64,000 nucleotides of DNA from Hymenolepis diminuta. Lineage: Eukaryota > Platyhelminthes > Cestoda > Cyclophyllidea > Hymenolepididae. The stretch lies in the NCBI GenBank assembly GCA_900708905.1, contig CAADRB010000031.1, forward strand, positions 538,051-602,050, given 5' to 3'. Position 1 is the stretch's first letter. Each line of letters opens with the position of its first letter. The notes under the pieces were generated by a model. The model did not search any database, was not told the origin of the DNA, and saw only the letters and a list, made by a program, of their open reading frames with translations. Below are positions 26,601 to 41,600 of the stretch, one piece after another. The position numbers and the translations under genes were made by a program.

Positions 26601-29600
26601 ACGGCATTGTTGACTTTAATGTTGATTACTACAACGCAGACCTACGAAGTATTTACATCAAAATGTTTCTGGATAACCTCATCCTCCTTTGACCTATTAG
26701 GTCTATTGTAATAACCCCCAACTTTAATCAGATCAATTTTATTAATTGTAGCTAATTTAACAAATTTCAATTTTGCCCTAGAGATCACACGTTCTTCTCT
26801 AAACGTTTTCACTTATTAGGAAGCCCTAAGTAAACTAATAACTTCCTCGCGACAAAGTACCAAAGACAAAGTAGGTACAAAAAGCATACATGGTTCAAAG
26901 AGCAATAAATCCCGTCTTTTCAAAAAATGGTTCTAAAAGATTCTTTTGCCCGAGCATCAAAGCGAAAAAACATGTATGCAAATAAATACCTTACGAAAAC
27001 ATAAGAAGTACGTCCTTTCAACTACTTTTTTAAGAATTAAAAACATTTCAGAAAAAAGGAAATTGCTCCCATATTTACTTTATCTAAAGGTTTACCTACT
27101 AACTGAAGGATGACTACGTATTTCCAGAATTACCCTTTATTCGAATTCTCTATGACAATGCTTCGCTTTTCCGTCTACGAAGCCGCAGTGATCTTTATGT
27201 CCCCAGGACGCAAAATCCCCTTCTGTCATATCTGAACCGGTTTATCCACCCCCCTCTCTATAATCTTTCCATTTCATTAAAAGTACACTGCACCCATCCT
27301 CACGCACATCCTCACCCAAGTGGTTTATATAAACTTTGTACTTCCACTCACACAATTGTCACACCGACTCTTGCGTTTGTAGTTGTCAGCGTTTAGTTGG
27401 ACTCCGGAGAGGATTACTAAGATTAAGTCAAGGGCTTATTTGTGCAGTATCCACTTTTAAGTCACGCGCAGAAAAAGTTGACAGGAGGAAATTCCAGGAA
27501 AAATACCAGCTTTGTTTGAAAGGTGGTAATTAAGAGACATTTGTGAAAAGAGGAGGGTTGTAAAGATGTTAAAAGCAGTAGAAAGAACCCGTTCACTAAA
27601 TTGTATTAAATACAGCCTAGGCCGTAATTCTGACAGAAGGGAACAGCGCATTTAAACTAGTCTGCGGACACAAATAGCTCTAAAAATCTGCAGATATCTC
27701 ACCTAAGCGTATGAAACCGTCATAGACAAATTAGATGATATCACCTATGTGGTAATTAATCTACGCTTCTGACCGCTCGTTTCATTAATTTTTGCCTCAC
27801 ACAAAAAAGAGTTTTTAGATGGTTAGATCCCTCAACATTAATTACCTTCTTCATCATATAAAGCGTATTTCTCCTTACAAACTCTGGTATAAATCGGTAG
27901 ACAGTCGGCAGGCGACAACTTTCCTCGTCGTATTCTTATCTTAAAAGGAGCATTGGTCACCATGCACGTCCGTGATGTCAGAGATCACAGGTTCGATTCC
28001 CATCGGGGTACACTCAGCGAGTGGAATGTCTAACTGCATTGGTTAAGTTTGGCTAATGTAAGGGGTTTCAGAATTCGAGCCTCTCACCAAAGAAGCTCCA
28101 TGACACCATTCTCTACCCAAGATGAGTGTTAGAAATTACTTTCCAACATGGACTTTGGAATTGTCATTATAAGTGTCACTGAACATAATCATCTCTCCGA
28201 AGAAAATTAGACTTAAAAGGCTTATCCTTAAAAAATTATTAATTTGTAAACGATATTATTATTTATCATTCTGTTATTATCTTGACCATTAGAAAAAAAT
28301 GTATCAGATGAGGCCGAACAAGTATCCAAATTAATAACCTGGCCGATAAGTTCTGAACGGCGTAGACATTAATTTCACAAAATAAAGCAGGGAAAGAATA
28401 TTGAAATTTTGATATTGGAACGTTAGGAAACGAAGCAGTGGGTTATGTCTGAGAAGTAAAAAGACGAAGTTTTGCAAGATTGAATCATTGACTTCAATTT
28501 CACCACATTCCCTGTACTTAGATGTTTATACAAAATTAAAAACACCATTTTCGTTTTGTACGTGGAAGTAAATAAATATGGTCAACACTGTTGCCCTAGC
28601 AGAAATGCTCAATACGAACGAAATGGCTTAATAATTTAAGGGAGATGAGCATAGAGATAACTTGTATTTTCCAATTCAATATATAAACCAACAAATATAA
28701 ATTTCTGTAATTTGATTAACATTTCATAGTCGTACTTTTGTGTCGGTCCAGTAATCAGACATTCCCGTAAAAAAGTAATCCCCCTTCCCCCAACCATTTA
28801 AAATCTTTTATTTAAACAAACAGGAAATGCGGTAACCATCCTGCCTTCTCATATGCTAACGACTTTGCACAATCACAAACACAAATTTCAGAAATTCAGA
28901 AAAATTCTCCAAAACCATGAAATTTTGAGCGAAAAGAAACTCGACATGGTTAAAATATTGTGAAATATAGGACGTGATGAAGGATAAGGAAGAGAAGATA
29001 AATGTTTGAACTCTTCAAAATTCTTTTTAATAATACTCTAATCGGTAGCAAAGCCAAAAAATAGTAATTTTTTTTTCTTGGTAAAGCAATCGAAATCGGA
29101 TAACAGTAAGTAGTGCAATAAGAGATAAAGAGAAGTGAACAATAAAGATGCTGAGAATAATATCCGAGTGTCAGAGCCTTTTCCAATCGTCAACTGACGC
29201 AGATAAGAAATTCACCTATGCGTATTGGCACATCACCTGATAGGGGGTTTAAAATGAAGGATGACCTTCTTTAAATTCCCAAAAATTACTCATTATCCGC
29301 GTCCTCTATGAAAACACTTCACTTTTCGTCCACGAAGCCACAGTGATATTTACGTCCCTATGACGCAAAACCCCTATCCGTCAGGTCTAAACACGTCTAT
29401 CGATTCCCCTCCTTCTAAAACCGTGCCCTTTCATTAAAAGCACACTGCACTCACGTCCTCACACGCGACCTTGTCCGAGTGACTCATAAATCGCTTTTGT
29501 ATTCCCACACCCACACGTACGAATACGCGCTTGTCACACACCTGCCCCCACACTGTCCTCTCATCGCTTTTGTATTTCACTTCCCTCTTACCCGCTTAAA

Positions 29601-32600
29601 TCCTCATTATGGCTTGACCAATACATTTTGGCCTAGTCAAGCCCTGGTGTTCTAGTCTGAAATTGTTGTTGCTATAGTTATTTGATATCCTAACTCCCGA
29701 AAAATATTGTATGGAGTTCTTTGATCAATTTCCAACCTTTGTATAGAAAATCATTGTGATATTTTATCTCCTTTATTACCATTATTTATGCTAAGGCAAA
29801 CAACTTTTACTGATTTTAATCATGAAAATAGTATAATTGTTTAGTAAGGGATCAAATAGGAGTATATAATGAGGTTAGAATGTCAAAATTCTTAATTAAT
29901 TCGAATTAAGGAGACGTTGATTTGTGGACCTTCTCATAAAAGATATAATTTACTTTGTAATATCCAAGTATTTTAAGGCCCAACTTTTCCGGTTCGACCG
30001 TTGTGTTTGAAAGTGAGCTTATATCTACTACATTCAGAGCTTGTTAACTAATTGACTTAATTGAATGGTTGGTCATGCCACATTGATTATTGTGTATCTT
30101 CTTCAAGTAGTGCAGATGGATGAGGCTATCATTTTTACATTCTAAATATTGTAATGCCAACGAGAGTTCACTCAAAGTAGTATGATCGAGGTTTTTTAGG
30201 CTAATTACTATATGGAGGCTGCCAATTTATATTTATATTAAACATTAGAAACGCGCTAATTAAATGGCAAAAGAATAAGGCCTTTAATCATTTGATATCA
30301 CCTGAAGTATAACTTGCAGGTAGGTCCCAACGCTAGTGCATAAGAACTCCGTGCTTGTCATCAGCAACCATCTGCAGAGTTTTAAGAGAAATGCATTATA
30401 ATGATGAACATTTTATCTCTTTCTGTTCGGATAGCCTTACATTCTAGACTGCAATAAGTAAAGCATACAAAGTATTGGAAATGTCCTTTTACTTTTGATT
30501 TCAGGAAGTCATAAATATTTTCTACTAAATGATAAAATTCTGCGTAACATTTAACCTGTTTCACGATATCTAACAGCAGTAAGAAATAGGTACAATCAAA
30601 TTAAAGTCATAAAGATGAAGTCCTTCGTAAAAGACATTTTATTGACATACAATTAGTAGAGTTTGAAATGAAACGTAAAGGCACTGAGAGATAACACTGT
30701 AGTTCCAAAATTATTTTCTAATCAAATTCATTATGAAATTACTTCGGTATTTCACAATGATGTCTTTATGTCTCTATGACTCAACTCCCTATCTGTCATG
30801 TCTAGACGAGATTATCGATTTTCTTTTTTTCTGTAACTGTCCTATTTCTTTTAAAAGTTCACCTGCATCCATATATCAAGCGAGTCCCTGCCCAAGTGAC
30901 TCATTAACTATCGCTGTATTTCCACTCAAATACACATGCACAGACACAGCTTGTCATTGATCTACTCCTTCATTTCCCATTACTCTTTCGAATCCTCACC
31001 GTGGTTTATTAATACGCTTTGGCCAACACAATTCTTTGTGTTCTACTTTTTAGAACCGTTGTTTGCTGTTGTTAGCTTCTACGATCTGATTCTGACTCAT
31101 TACTTTCTACAGAACTTTGAGCGAAGAATTTAATTAAATTACCCTCACTTCACCCTAAATGTCCTCATGGCTGCTTGTTGTTGAATACTGTCCTAAACAT
31201 TTGAGACGTTTGCCATATTACTGATAAGGCAATTTACGTCATTCTAATAAAACTACATGATTGTTGAATATAAATGAATCAATAGAATAAAGACTACTCA
31301 TTGGGCACTTGAGGCAGTAATGGGGCAATCTGAGTGTCATAACGTCACATGAGAAGAATCAATAAAGCAAAATAGAAAGCTGAGAGAAAAATAATGAAAC
31401 CAAACATCACGGGAATTCTGCATACCCGTAACTCATAAAGTCTACGAAAAGTTTGTGCGAAAGAATGAATTAACCCCTAGAAACGAAATGGAAAAGCTGA
31501 TAATCAGTGACTCATTTTACTGTTATTAAGAACTATTGCTCTATTCAATTATTTATATGAATTCTAAAGAATATATTTTATTGATCTGCTCTAATAAAAC
31601 AGATCTACCAATTATTTTACAATCTGAAGTAGTATTATTAATTACTACTTGGATGCAGTTAGCCAAGAATCGTTTCGTCGTATAAAAGCTTACAAATAAA
31701 TTGGCAATACAACCATTCTGCTAATATTTTATGATGTCGCAAGTATGTTTTGGTATAATAATTTCAAATTCAAGGCTGCTCTACAAATTGAAGAAAAAAC
31801 TGCAATGAATATGACCTTCAGAACAAAAAATTACAAGAAAAATCTGGAAAAGAATGTCAAAATGTATGAAAGGAAATCATAAAGCCTCGCATGCCTCCCT
31901 CTTCAATGTATTTGTATTATATCCTATTGCCCAATTCTTATTCTTAGTATGATTTTTAAATAAATGGACTTATTACTTACTAAATTACTTATCAAGTGCA
32001 AAATGAAATATTTTAAAAGCTCAACAGGATCTCTGTAGCAGGTAAGAAAACGTCTATTTGTAAAAGCTTTTTATAGTCAGAGTAGAGGGTGAATTTCAGG
32101 AAAAAAAACTATTGGTTTTAAATGAAAAATTTACTCTGAATGTTCGATTCGATAGTCTGTCTATCCAAAGTAATAAGTAACACATTAACTGATATCACGG
32201 AATAAAAGAAAGCAAAATTGGGTGACAACTCTGAGTGGGAATTTGGATTGCTAATGCGGATAGGTGGATAATCACATCACTGTTGGGATCAGAATAACAG
32301 TGATAATTAAAACGGTACCAGTTGAAAATGTTTCTTTTTCCACCATTTTACGGACAATCATTCGCCGATTTTCTGAAGCTGGGCTATATCCCTTTGTAGA
32401 ATTCTCTGGGTCGCATTGAGAGGAAAAAATACAGATAAATCCAAAAGGAAGGTTTGTTTAAGTGACTGGCAATAAAATTCGAAAAAACGCAAATCTACGG
32501 ATTGAGAAAGAAACAGATTCGATCAAAAAATGTTGACCAGGCGCTCGAGTAGCAAATTAAAATAAATGTGGGCTTGAGAATTATTGAGTATGCTTAGAGG

Positions 32601-35600
32601 GTGACTAATTCTTCGAATGCTACCGATAGATCACCTATGACATAATTCACCACTGGTAAATCTCTTTTAACAATTAGAATACCAGTAAGCATATTAGATT
32701 ATTTTAAAAGTTTAAAAATGGGACCCAGAGCAATATAACATTTGAAAAAGAAGACCTTGAAATGTATAATGTAAACTATATTTCCCTTCAAAAATTCTAA
32801 CAACCCTTGACAATTAAGATGATCAGAAAACGATAGATTCAGGGATTGTGATCGATACCTATTCACTCTTATTACCATGACAATTTTATTGGGGAAGCAA
32901 GAACAATAGAGAATAATTCACGATATGAAAAGTGCAGCAACTCATTTCAATACAGAATCCATCAGTTTGTTTCCATTTACTTAAGAATTACAGTCCTCTG
33001 TACAATTATCAGTCGTCCTAAGGTTTAAATTTCATGATCTGATCCCTAGATTCTGATCGGTAGTTCCCGTTTGTGGTGATCAGAATCAGCAAATAGGTTG
33101 AACATAGCGACTGATAATGCTATTTAGTTTATTCTAATCACTAAAGGATTCAAAATAATAAGTTCTCTTCAGTTTTTATTTTAAAGGGAATGACTAATCA
33201 GATTATTTAAACGAAATAACACGTTTCTTGATTCAGCTCTTAAAATTGTTCATTTGAAATTCACTTATTCTGTAATTAGTTAATTCTCCCCTAGCATTAT
33301 ACAACTTCAGCTGAGTATTTCACTCATTGACCTGAAATATAAATTCTAGAAAGATGAATTTCCCACAAAACCGATTTGCCTTCGGCTTTACAAAAAGGAC
33401 AAATCAAGTAAAAATTCTTAATAATATTTTATAAAATTATATTTCAATTTGGAAGAGGCATAAATAGATCACGAAGACCTAGAATATATATTTATTTTAT
33501 TTGTCTGTCAATCCTTTTAGGAGAAGAAATATATCGTGAAAATAGAGATCGTGTCTTAGATTTCGAATTTTACAACCATTTCTGGGCAGACATGGCGCAA
33601 CACAGATTGAGGAACAGTGTTAAAAGTAGACAAAGTTCGTCTCCATTGCAAGTACGATTACTGTGGTGTAATCTAACGCAGTGAAAGTTAATGCTGTATT
33701 GGAAATTAAATGTGCATAAATAAGAACAAATAAAATAAAATTCATGGACTTCATTTATTCGCCATGAAGAATTATTTCAAGCATATTATTAGTTGTATAT
33801 ATACTGCAGTTTCATAACATCAAGTGTGTTTATAACAAATGTCATATTAAAATTTACTTACTTTCACCTTTCTCTGATTGAATGTTCTTCGTGGTGATAC
33901 CAAGAACGTCTTCTTCCAGCATGCACACTGATGGAAATTCCTTCGCCTCATTTGAGAGACGTGCATGTCTATCAGGATCGTCTAGACAGTCAGCAAGGTA
34001 TCGAAGACGAGAGAGACAGGCAACATCCAACTGAGACGACGCTTTGGAAAGGAGAATATCTGGAGATCTGATGGAGCTAATTGATGGAAGGAAACCCATT
34101 GTCAAACCAACTAAGCAATAGATTGCAGTGGAGAGACAATCGGCAAGTAGGCGAAGAGAGGGGTGGAGACCAAAATTGAGGGTTCCTGGAGGAGAGCTGT
34201 TGATCTTATCTTTGCGAATATCTAAAACACAGGTCATAATGAATTATTCTATTTTACATTTTTAAATTCACGCTCGAAATGCCAGGGTCAACATATAGCC
34301 GATCTTTTCGCCAAGTTGGTTATAACTTGACATTTGATTTGCCTTGAGAAAAATCAAAAAGCAACTCCATTAGTATGAAAATTAGATTTTAGCAAAAATA
34401 TATCATCTTCATATTTTCTGAAGTTTGTGCAAATTACATCACGTTCTATAAATCAGTATCCACTTTTGTTTTAAGCCAGCTGATTTAATTTATCCTTTAG
34501 ACTTAATTTTCGAAATCAAATCAACTTTTTATTCTGTTTCCCTTGACGCCGATAATCCGTATTGTGTTATTACAACCAGTTAGCTCAGCTACCACAGAGA
34601 CACTCGTAACACAGCGTGCATTCTTAAAAAGTATCATACAAATGTTATGATTGAATTTAAGGTAAGCGATCCATTCAGGTGCTTTCCAATAAATTGGGTT
34701 TTTTTTTCAATCTGATACTCTATGTCACTCGCGTTCTCACAGACCTTACATACTGCCCCTTTTAACTTAGAGATTTCACCTCAACTTCACTTACTGCGGT
34801 TAGAGGGATGTTAGCGAAAGATTATTTTCTATAAATTTCCCAAAAATTACTTTTGAAGTACTTGCTAATTTATAGTGTTTCATAAGCAGCTATTTTAAAT
34901 CTCGAATGCTTCAGTGAACCGGATGCAATCAGCGCATTTCAGCCCTCTGCATCCAGAGCGTATACTAATTATAAATTTTCACTCCCTTCTGCCTTGCGAT
35001 AACTCGGCTAATTCACCTAGGTCCTTAGTTAATAATTAGGAGGATTCTTAATTTCTAAAAATTTAGTGACCCTTGTTGGTACAATGGCTTCGCTGAATCC
35101 CTGAACTTCCTCTTTCTTCCACAAAACAATAATGCTGAAGTTACCTATTTGTTGAAAGGTTGGACAATAGTAAATGTGTCTACAACTTCACGTACATTAT
35201 TAGATTAGATTGCTTGTTTGATTCTTCGAGAAGTTATAATAATTTAAACTGCCTCCTGGACTGGCAGAGCACCACCATAATTTGTTTATGCCTTCCAGAC
35301 TAGTATTCTAAAATTAGAGTCCTTTTAATTTATGCGCAGATAATAAATCAAAAGACACTTTCTTGCCACATCTAATTCCCTAGAATAGGAGAAAATAAAA
35401 TATGAATAATTAATTTCACTACGCAGTGTCAGTAGGGGCTTTTTCACCAATAACTGCGAACACGATAAATAGAAAAAAAAGATGATCGGTAAACTGATAG
35501 ATCATTTACAATTTGATTTTGTTTAAATACATAGAAATTTAATTAATTATTGCTCAGGTACAACAAGCATATAAAGAAAGTAGTCATACGACCAGTGATT

Positions 35601-38600
35601 ACTCCAAATTCAAAACCCCTCAACCAAACGAAGAGGGACTTTCCTTTCAGAACCAAACATTAATATTTAAGGATGAAAAAGGGCATCAAAATGCGTATCA
35701 GGTAATCATAAAGTATTACAGGGGTCCCTTCAGAGCACCAGAATTTGTAACCTTTGCGTCCTATTGTCCAATTTGTATTCATTATTTAATCTTTAAATAA
35801 ATGGGCTTATCGTTATATGGTGCTCAGTTTGAGTGAACCCTGTTTAGCTTTGCTTTGTTAAATTCATGTAAACTTGCACAATCATGCTGTTTTCTTCATT
35901 ATTAAAACAAAAAATATAATACTAGTTGCAGCTTATTCCAACTGAGGACTTTGTAATTCCAAAGATGCGCGTGGCACCATCATCCAATCTTTTGAAATCG
36001 GTATGCCTTCCTCCACCATCACACAAATGTGAACTCATTTGTAAAACGTGGGAAAAGGGGAAATTACGGCAAATAAAAACCTTCGCTCTTGAGAACCAAT
36101 ACCTACAAATCCCACACAAGCAGCTTAAAACCTGAGCTTTAATTGAATAGAATACACCAAAGTGCTCAGGGTATGAAGATCTAACGGACAAAGCGGCGAC
36201 AATCGCAACTTGATTAAAGAGAAAGAGAGAAATCGCTGATGTCAGGACTAAGAACTCCAAATTTCATAATCCACCACCATTTGCTCAACAAATGTAAAAT
36301 TGAAAGCTGCACACCTCTTGTTCAAATTGTACGTGTGATACGATCTTTTAATTTAATAATATAAAGCAATGAACAAAATTTAGCCTCCTGGTTTATAATC
36401 TTTCAATCTTGAGAGATTCAAGGTCATTATAACACGATATTCCAAAGTGTTACAACGTGAGCTTGCTGTTAGACGTTATTCTCGGCTATTGATATAACCT
36501 TCCCAATATGATAGCTCAAGGAAGGGACTTCATTTTTCATACTTACTGTGCAGATGAATTGAATAAAAGCGATTGCTATTTAATGATAATGAGTCGAAGA
36601 ATACATTTAAGAAAGTGAAGGAATAAAGTATCCGAAAAATTCAAATTCGTTACATCATCGGTAGAAATTAATGGACACAGTAAATAATAAACGAAAATAA
36701 TACAACACAGTCCCTTTTAAGCTTCATCCAGTAAAAATTGCTAAGTTTACTATGCAACCATCTAAGAATAAGTAGATTTAATCCTAAAATTTCCTAATAC
36801 ATTATTGGTTTTCGATGTCAACAGGAGATCCGTCACTATTTCATTCACATCATCATTCTAGCGAACACTTTTAAGGCCGTATTTTATAATTATTAGTATA
36901 CACAAACAATGGAAGTAGCGACGAAACACTTGATCTTCCGAAATAGGACAAATTTGAACGGGTTTGTGAAAATCTGAACTATGAAAATATAAAGCCATCA
37001 CTCTTGAGAGTCAACATGATTACTTAACTCACCTAGAGCATAATTATAATTCGAGCGTAATTGTATAATTAGAATGGTTCGACCTTGAGGGAGACTATAA
37101 TCACTATAACACGGTATCTCATATTGTTACACGGACACAGCTATGATGTGATATTATTTTAAGTAACTGACGTAATTCTTTAAATGTGATGGTTCAAGGA
37201 CGAGATCATTTTGGAAACATTATATATCCAAGATATCTCTCCTGTATGATTCTAGAATTGTTACTCAATAATCTGCACTACGCAATTTTGTCATATGATG
37301 GCTAAAATTTAAGTCTATACACAAATTGGGTACATTTTTCCACTATTTTACCATTTAATTTCATCAAAAACATCAACCTCGTTATACCATTGGGACCACG
37401 ACAAAAATAACTGGAAATAAATAGTTTACCATAAAAGTTTAACCTTCGTCTGGGTTCAGTTTAACTAAGTTACCTCTGCTGTAAGAAGTTAATGTTAACT
37501 GATTGTATCACTGGGGCAGGATCTGTAAAAATGTCAAAGGTGGATTCCAACTTTAAATTTTGTTCCTTTATTTAAAATAATTTGATTTAATCGAGGTCTT
37601 TTAGACTTTTCAGCGGAATTAGAAGAGATAAAAGAAGGGAGGGAGTAAGAAAATTTGACTATGCTAATTTGTGAATCAATAGTGCGATTATTTTGCGCAA
37701 CGAATTAACCTTGGATGTGTAGATATGTATTTATCGATTACCAGTACGTTGATGATCCAGTATCTTCCCGCCGACCGTTGTAGAAGATTATCGTCTCAGT
37801 TTGACAACTACGTAAGCACATGCGTGTAATATGAAAGTTTTTCGCCGACTCAATGCATCTATGTTAGTCTTAGTTAACCCAAATGATATAATTCCATCGT
37901 TCAAATTAAGTTCCAAATTGAAGTAAGAATTTTGTGTTTATAACTTGTTCCAATATAAAGGATAAGAATCGCCGTATAAATTATGCATTTAACCATTCTT
38001 GACAGAGTATATTCTGATTACTTGGGCGAAAGGTACTTAACTGTCAATAACAAGAATTTGTATTATATTTCCTCTTTAAAAGCCGAAAATATTTCCATAC
38101 GCTTGCACTATCTTGCCACTTTTCAGAGTTTAGTACAAGGAGAGGGACAAAAGGCCAATGAAACGAAAATTAAAGAATGAGTGAAAGAGGAAGAAATAAC
38201 AATTTAAACACGTTTCATTACAGCTAATTGTACAGGCCCAACTGACGTAACTGTGAAATTAGTGTAGCATAAAACTCTAGGGCAGTATTGTATGACAACT
38301 AACCGGCCTTAAGTTACAAAAGACTGGCATCTCTATACAAAATTATGGAAGGGTGCGTTCTATAAAGTAGTGTACAAACTTTCATCTCCTCCTCTAGATT
38401 TAGATTCTAAAATTGACCTGTAGATTTGTTAGCCTAACAATCGTGCATTGTTCTCCCAAAATGTAATCGACAAGCTAAATTTGGATCCAGAGATCTAGAG
38501 GTGGAATACTAAAATTTGAACATTGAAACATTAAGACCCTTTATTAGAGTAGTTTTCCGTTCCCCTTGTTAAGATACTTTCTATGGCATAACGACCAATC

Positions 38601-41600
38601 ACGTTCAGTTATATCGGATATCAAATGATTGGCTCAACCATTCCCCAATTTTGTTTAACCAGACTGATTCTACAGCAACAGAGTTGCTTTTCCAACAAAT
38701 CAGACTGCTTTTGAGTGAACGATAACTTAGAATACGGATCATAATACTCAAAGTGATCATAAGCAAGGAGTGAACAAAAAATATGTGAAAGAGAACAGAT
38801 AAAATTCAATTAGACGTAATTTTACCTTTGAAATGATCAGTCAACTTGTTAAAAACCTTCGCTAGACATGGAACAATAGCCAGAAGGTAGGTCTGCCTGA
38901 GTTGGGGAGACATTGCATCAAATCTTTCAAATGAATACCATCCAGCGGATGACTTTAAGCTAAAATTAAGAAACAGAATTCCTCATTAAAGCTCAGTAAT
39001 TCTAGATATCCTAAATAGATATATTCACATTGATGTAACGATCAGTGTGCTGGTTTGTGAAGTCAAAGTTCATAGACTCGATATTTATCGTCGCACACCC
39101 ACTAATATTGATCAACCATATCGGATAAATTGCGTTAAGAACGGGATAGAATGCAATTTTCATATCGTAGACGCCCCAAGGTGCTGCTCCATCGTTCAAT
39201 ATGAGAATGGGAACACGAATTGCTTTAACAAGCTTGGAACATATCTCGCTGAAAGTAAACCATACTTTTTGGCAGGAAGACATTTTTCATAAGCCAATCT
39301 GCATACCTTCGTCCTAATTTTAATTATCAAGCTGTGCTTCTGGTTAGTGAAGTGAAAAGACGTCCTGACGTTATCAGATGCAGCCAAGCAATTAATAATC
39401 TTTATTTGTACCTCAAACTATTCAATTTTTGAAATCCCTATGTCGTGAAATTAAAATTCATTTTATCGCCACTAACTATCTCAAATCAAAAGATCTCAAG
39501 AACAGAGGGCCAGCAATCGCTTGCATACTTGAAATTCACTTATAGAACGACGACAAATAAAACTCGAAGGCGCAGAGTTATTGCTTTGTCTCGGGATAAG
39601 CCACTTCCAAACGTTGTCTCTAAGTCGCCCATCGTCTTCATCAGTGCAAGGGCGCACGCTGCTCATGACGGCTGGACGTTTATTCGGGACAGAAATATCA
39701 CCAGATCTCCATAAATCAGCAATATGAAGACAACTCCGTTGAGTTAATAAAGTACAGTGACTACACTTTCGTCTTATCTCTCTCCGGGCCTGAGTCAACT
39801 GTATTCAGGGAATATCTAATTAGTACATAGATCACAGCGGCAGAAAACTAGACTTACTAGCACTACGATGGCGTATAGAAAATTAATATCAACTGATCAT
39901 TTTCTCTTTTTCAAGTGGATCTCATATAAAGATAGTAAGGAAGGAGAGACAACAATCACAACTCCAGCAGTAAACAGCACCTAACTTTCAACTTTCAAGA
40001 TTTTGCCTCAAGACTAAATCACACCAATTACAGCTGTTAAATTAGACTAGCCAGATACAATAGACGACAAGAGTAAGTTGATCATATTCAGGGAGTTTAG
40101 CATGTGGCCAGACACATACACACTCAAGTAATTGCAGTATTAGGAAATAAGCGTCTACGTATACAATTCATATATTTGATATGAATACTAGCTGATCATT
40201 TTCCCTGAATCAAATGGACTAAAGGACTTACTCAACACCACAAAGGTGATCCACTTTCAGTTTGAGTTCATTGAGGAGATATGAGACAGTGGTCCAATTA
40301 AGTGGCTTTTCAGGGGACTTTCCTCGACCAAAGTGTTTCACACCTGAAATATCGTAAACAGAATTTATTGCTTCTGGAAGTGAGGACTCAATGAGTGTGG
40401 ACTCGTCAGTGCACTGAAATTCCTCAGGTGGTTGGAGAGGGCCAGTGAGACCCAGAAGAATCGATGGTAGTCCCAACTCACGGAAACAAACTGTCAAGCA
40501 GGTCAGGAGAGGCTAAGATTGAAAAAAAAATAAAGATAATAATCTTTATCCAAATATCACTGATAGTATTTGACAATAGTAATTGAAACATTCTTCACTA
40601 CTTAAAAATACCCTTTTGTTGGGAAGTTCTATTATTCAGAGTAACCATTTGATCTGTCACACTAATATTGAAAAGAGGCAAAATAATATGGCTTTGTTAA
40701 GCTGTGTTCACGGAGTTCCGTTCATCAGTAGCCGATTCATACCCTTCCTCTAACTGTCAATGAATAAAAGAACGCAAAATCGGTCCACTACCTTATCGTA
40801 CTCCCTTTTCTCCTATTCTTCACAATCCGGATGGTTTTCACTATTCTTATTCCTACTCCTTCATTCTTCTCCTTCGTGTTCATTTCCAATTGTCTGACAC
40901 GCATTTGTTCGACCCAACCATTGATCTTCTTATTCGCTAAATGCTGTTGTTTCCTACTCGGTTTAGGAAAATTATTAGTTCTATTAGGGATATCAAACCT
41001 AGCTTGGTAAGCCACCTAAAAATAAGCTTTACTTGGGATTAGAGCCATTTTAAGCACATGACAAACGCTGATAATAATTAGATCAGTTATCGTCTCCAAT
41101 GTCCATTATTCTTCATTTCCATTTCAAAATTGTACTTGAACTTCGTTCCCTCGACCCATTTACGTGATCACCGAACACCACACTATGGCATCCATAACCA
41201 AAAAATTCGAAATAAATTGTTACTCCACTTCTACCCTTACATAAATCAATCTCGATATCTGTTTCCATTTTCGGAGAGACAGTCAGGGTCAATTCCGTTG
41301 GAGGAAACATAAATCTCAATAGAACTGAATCGACTGTTTTCCTACATAAAATACGATAACGGATTTATAAAAGGAAAGGCGAACTCTTTGAAGAAACCTT
41401 ACCGATTTAGTCCTCCCTAGAAGTCTATTAGATCTGTGTTAGGTACCCTTAATTGCTTGCGTTGGGGACGCGGAATAAAATAAAACCTAAGATGACAACA
41501 ACTCAAAATTGAATAAAAAAAATTCAAATAGCCAAGAGATCAATATGTCACAATAGTTTGTTGCATGAAGTATAGAACTGGGTTCCGAGCATATGTAATC

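Larger units (their letters stand above)
26358..33861 (-). other. FANCD2 intron 9 (7504 bp), the longest
   Basis: GT-AG, gtaagt to tttcttttcag. Rich in element remains: three LTR-like copies (27107-27370, 29254-29700, 30735-31110), a SINE-like copy (27945-28170) and a repeat copy (31790-31985). No further exon is needed, because exons 9 and 10 join in phase and follow the family order. Confidence 0.78.
34222..38825 (-). other. FANCD2 intron 8 (4604 bp)
   Basis: GT-AG, gtaaaa to gtgttttag. It contains a locally duplicated repeat (about 36040-36545 and 36955-37215) and a repeat copy at about 35640-35830. Confidence 0.8.

Noticed and set aside
27960..28015. Functional tRNA gene
   Set aside because: The B box is good, but the A-box region and stems do not form a cloverleaf, and the sequence continues into a tail shared with other copies, so it is a SINE head.
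39011..39300. Open frames of 81 and 90 codons on opposite strands in intron 7
   Set aside because: They overlap each other, lack recognisable domains and lie between two well supported FANCD2 exons.
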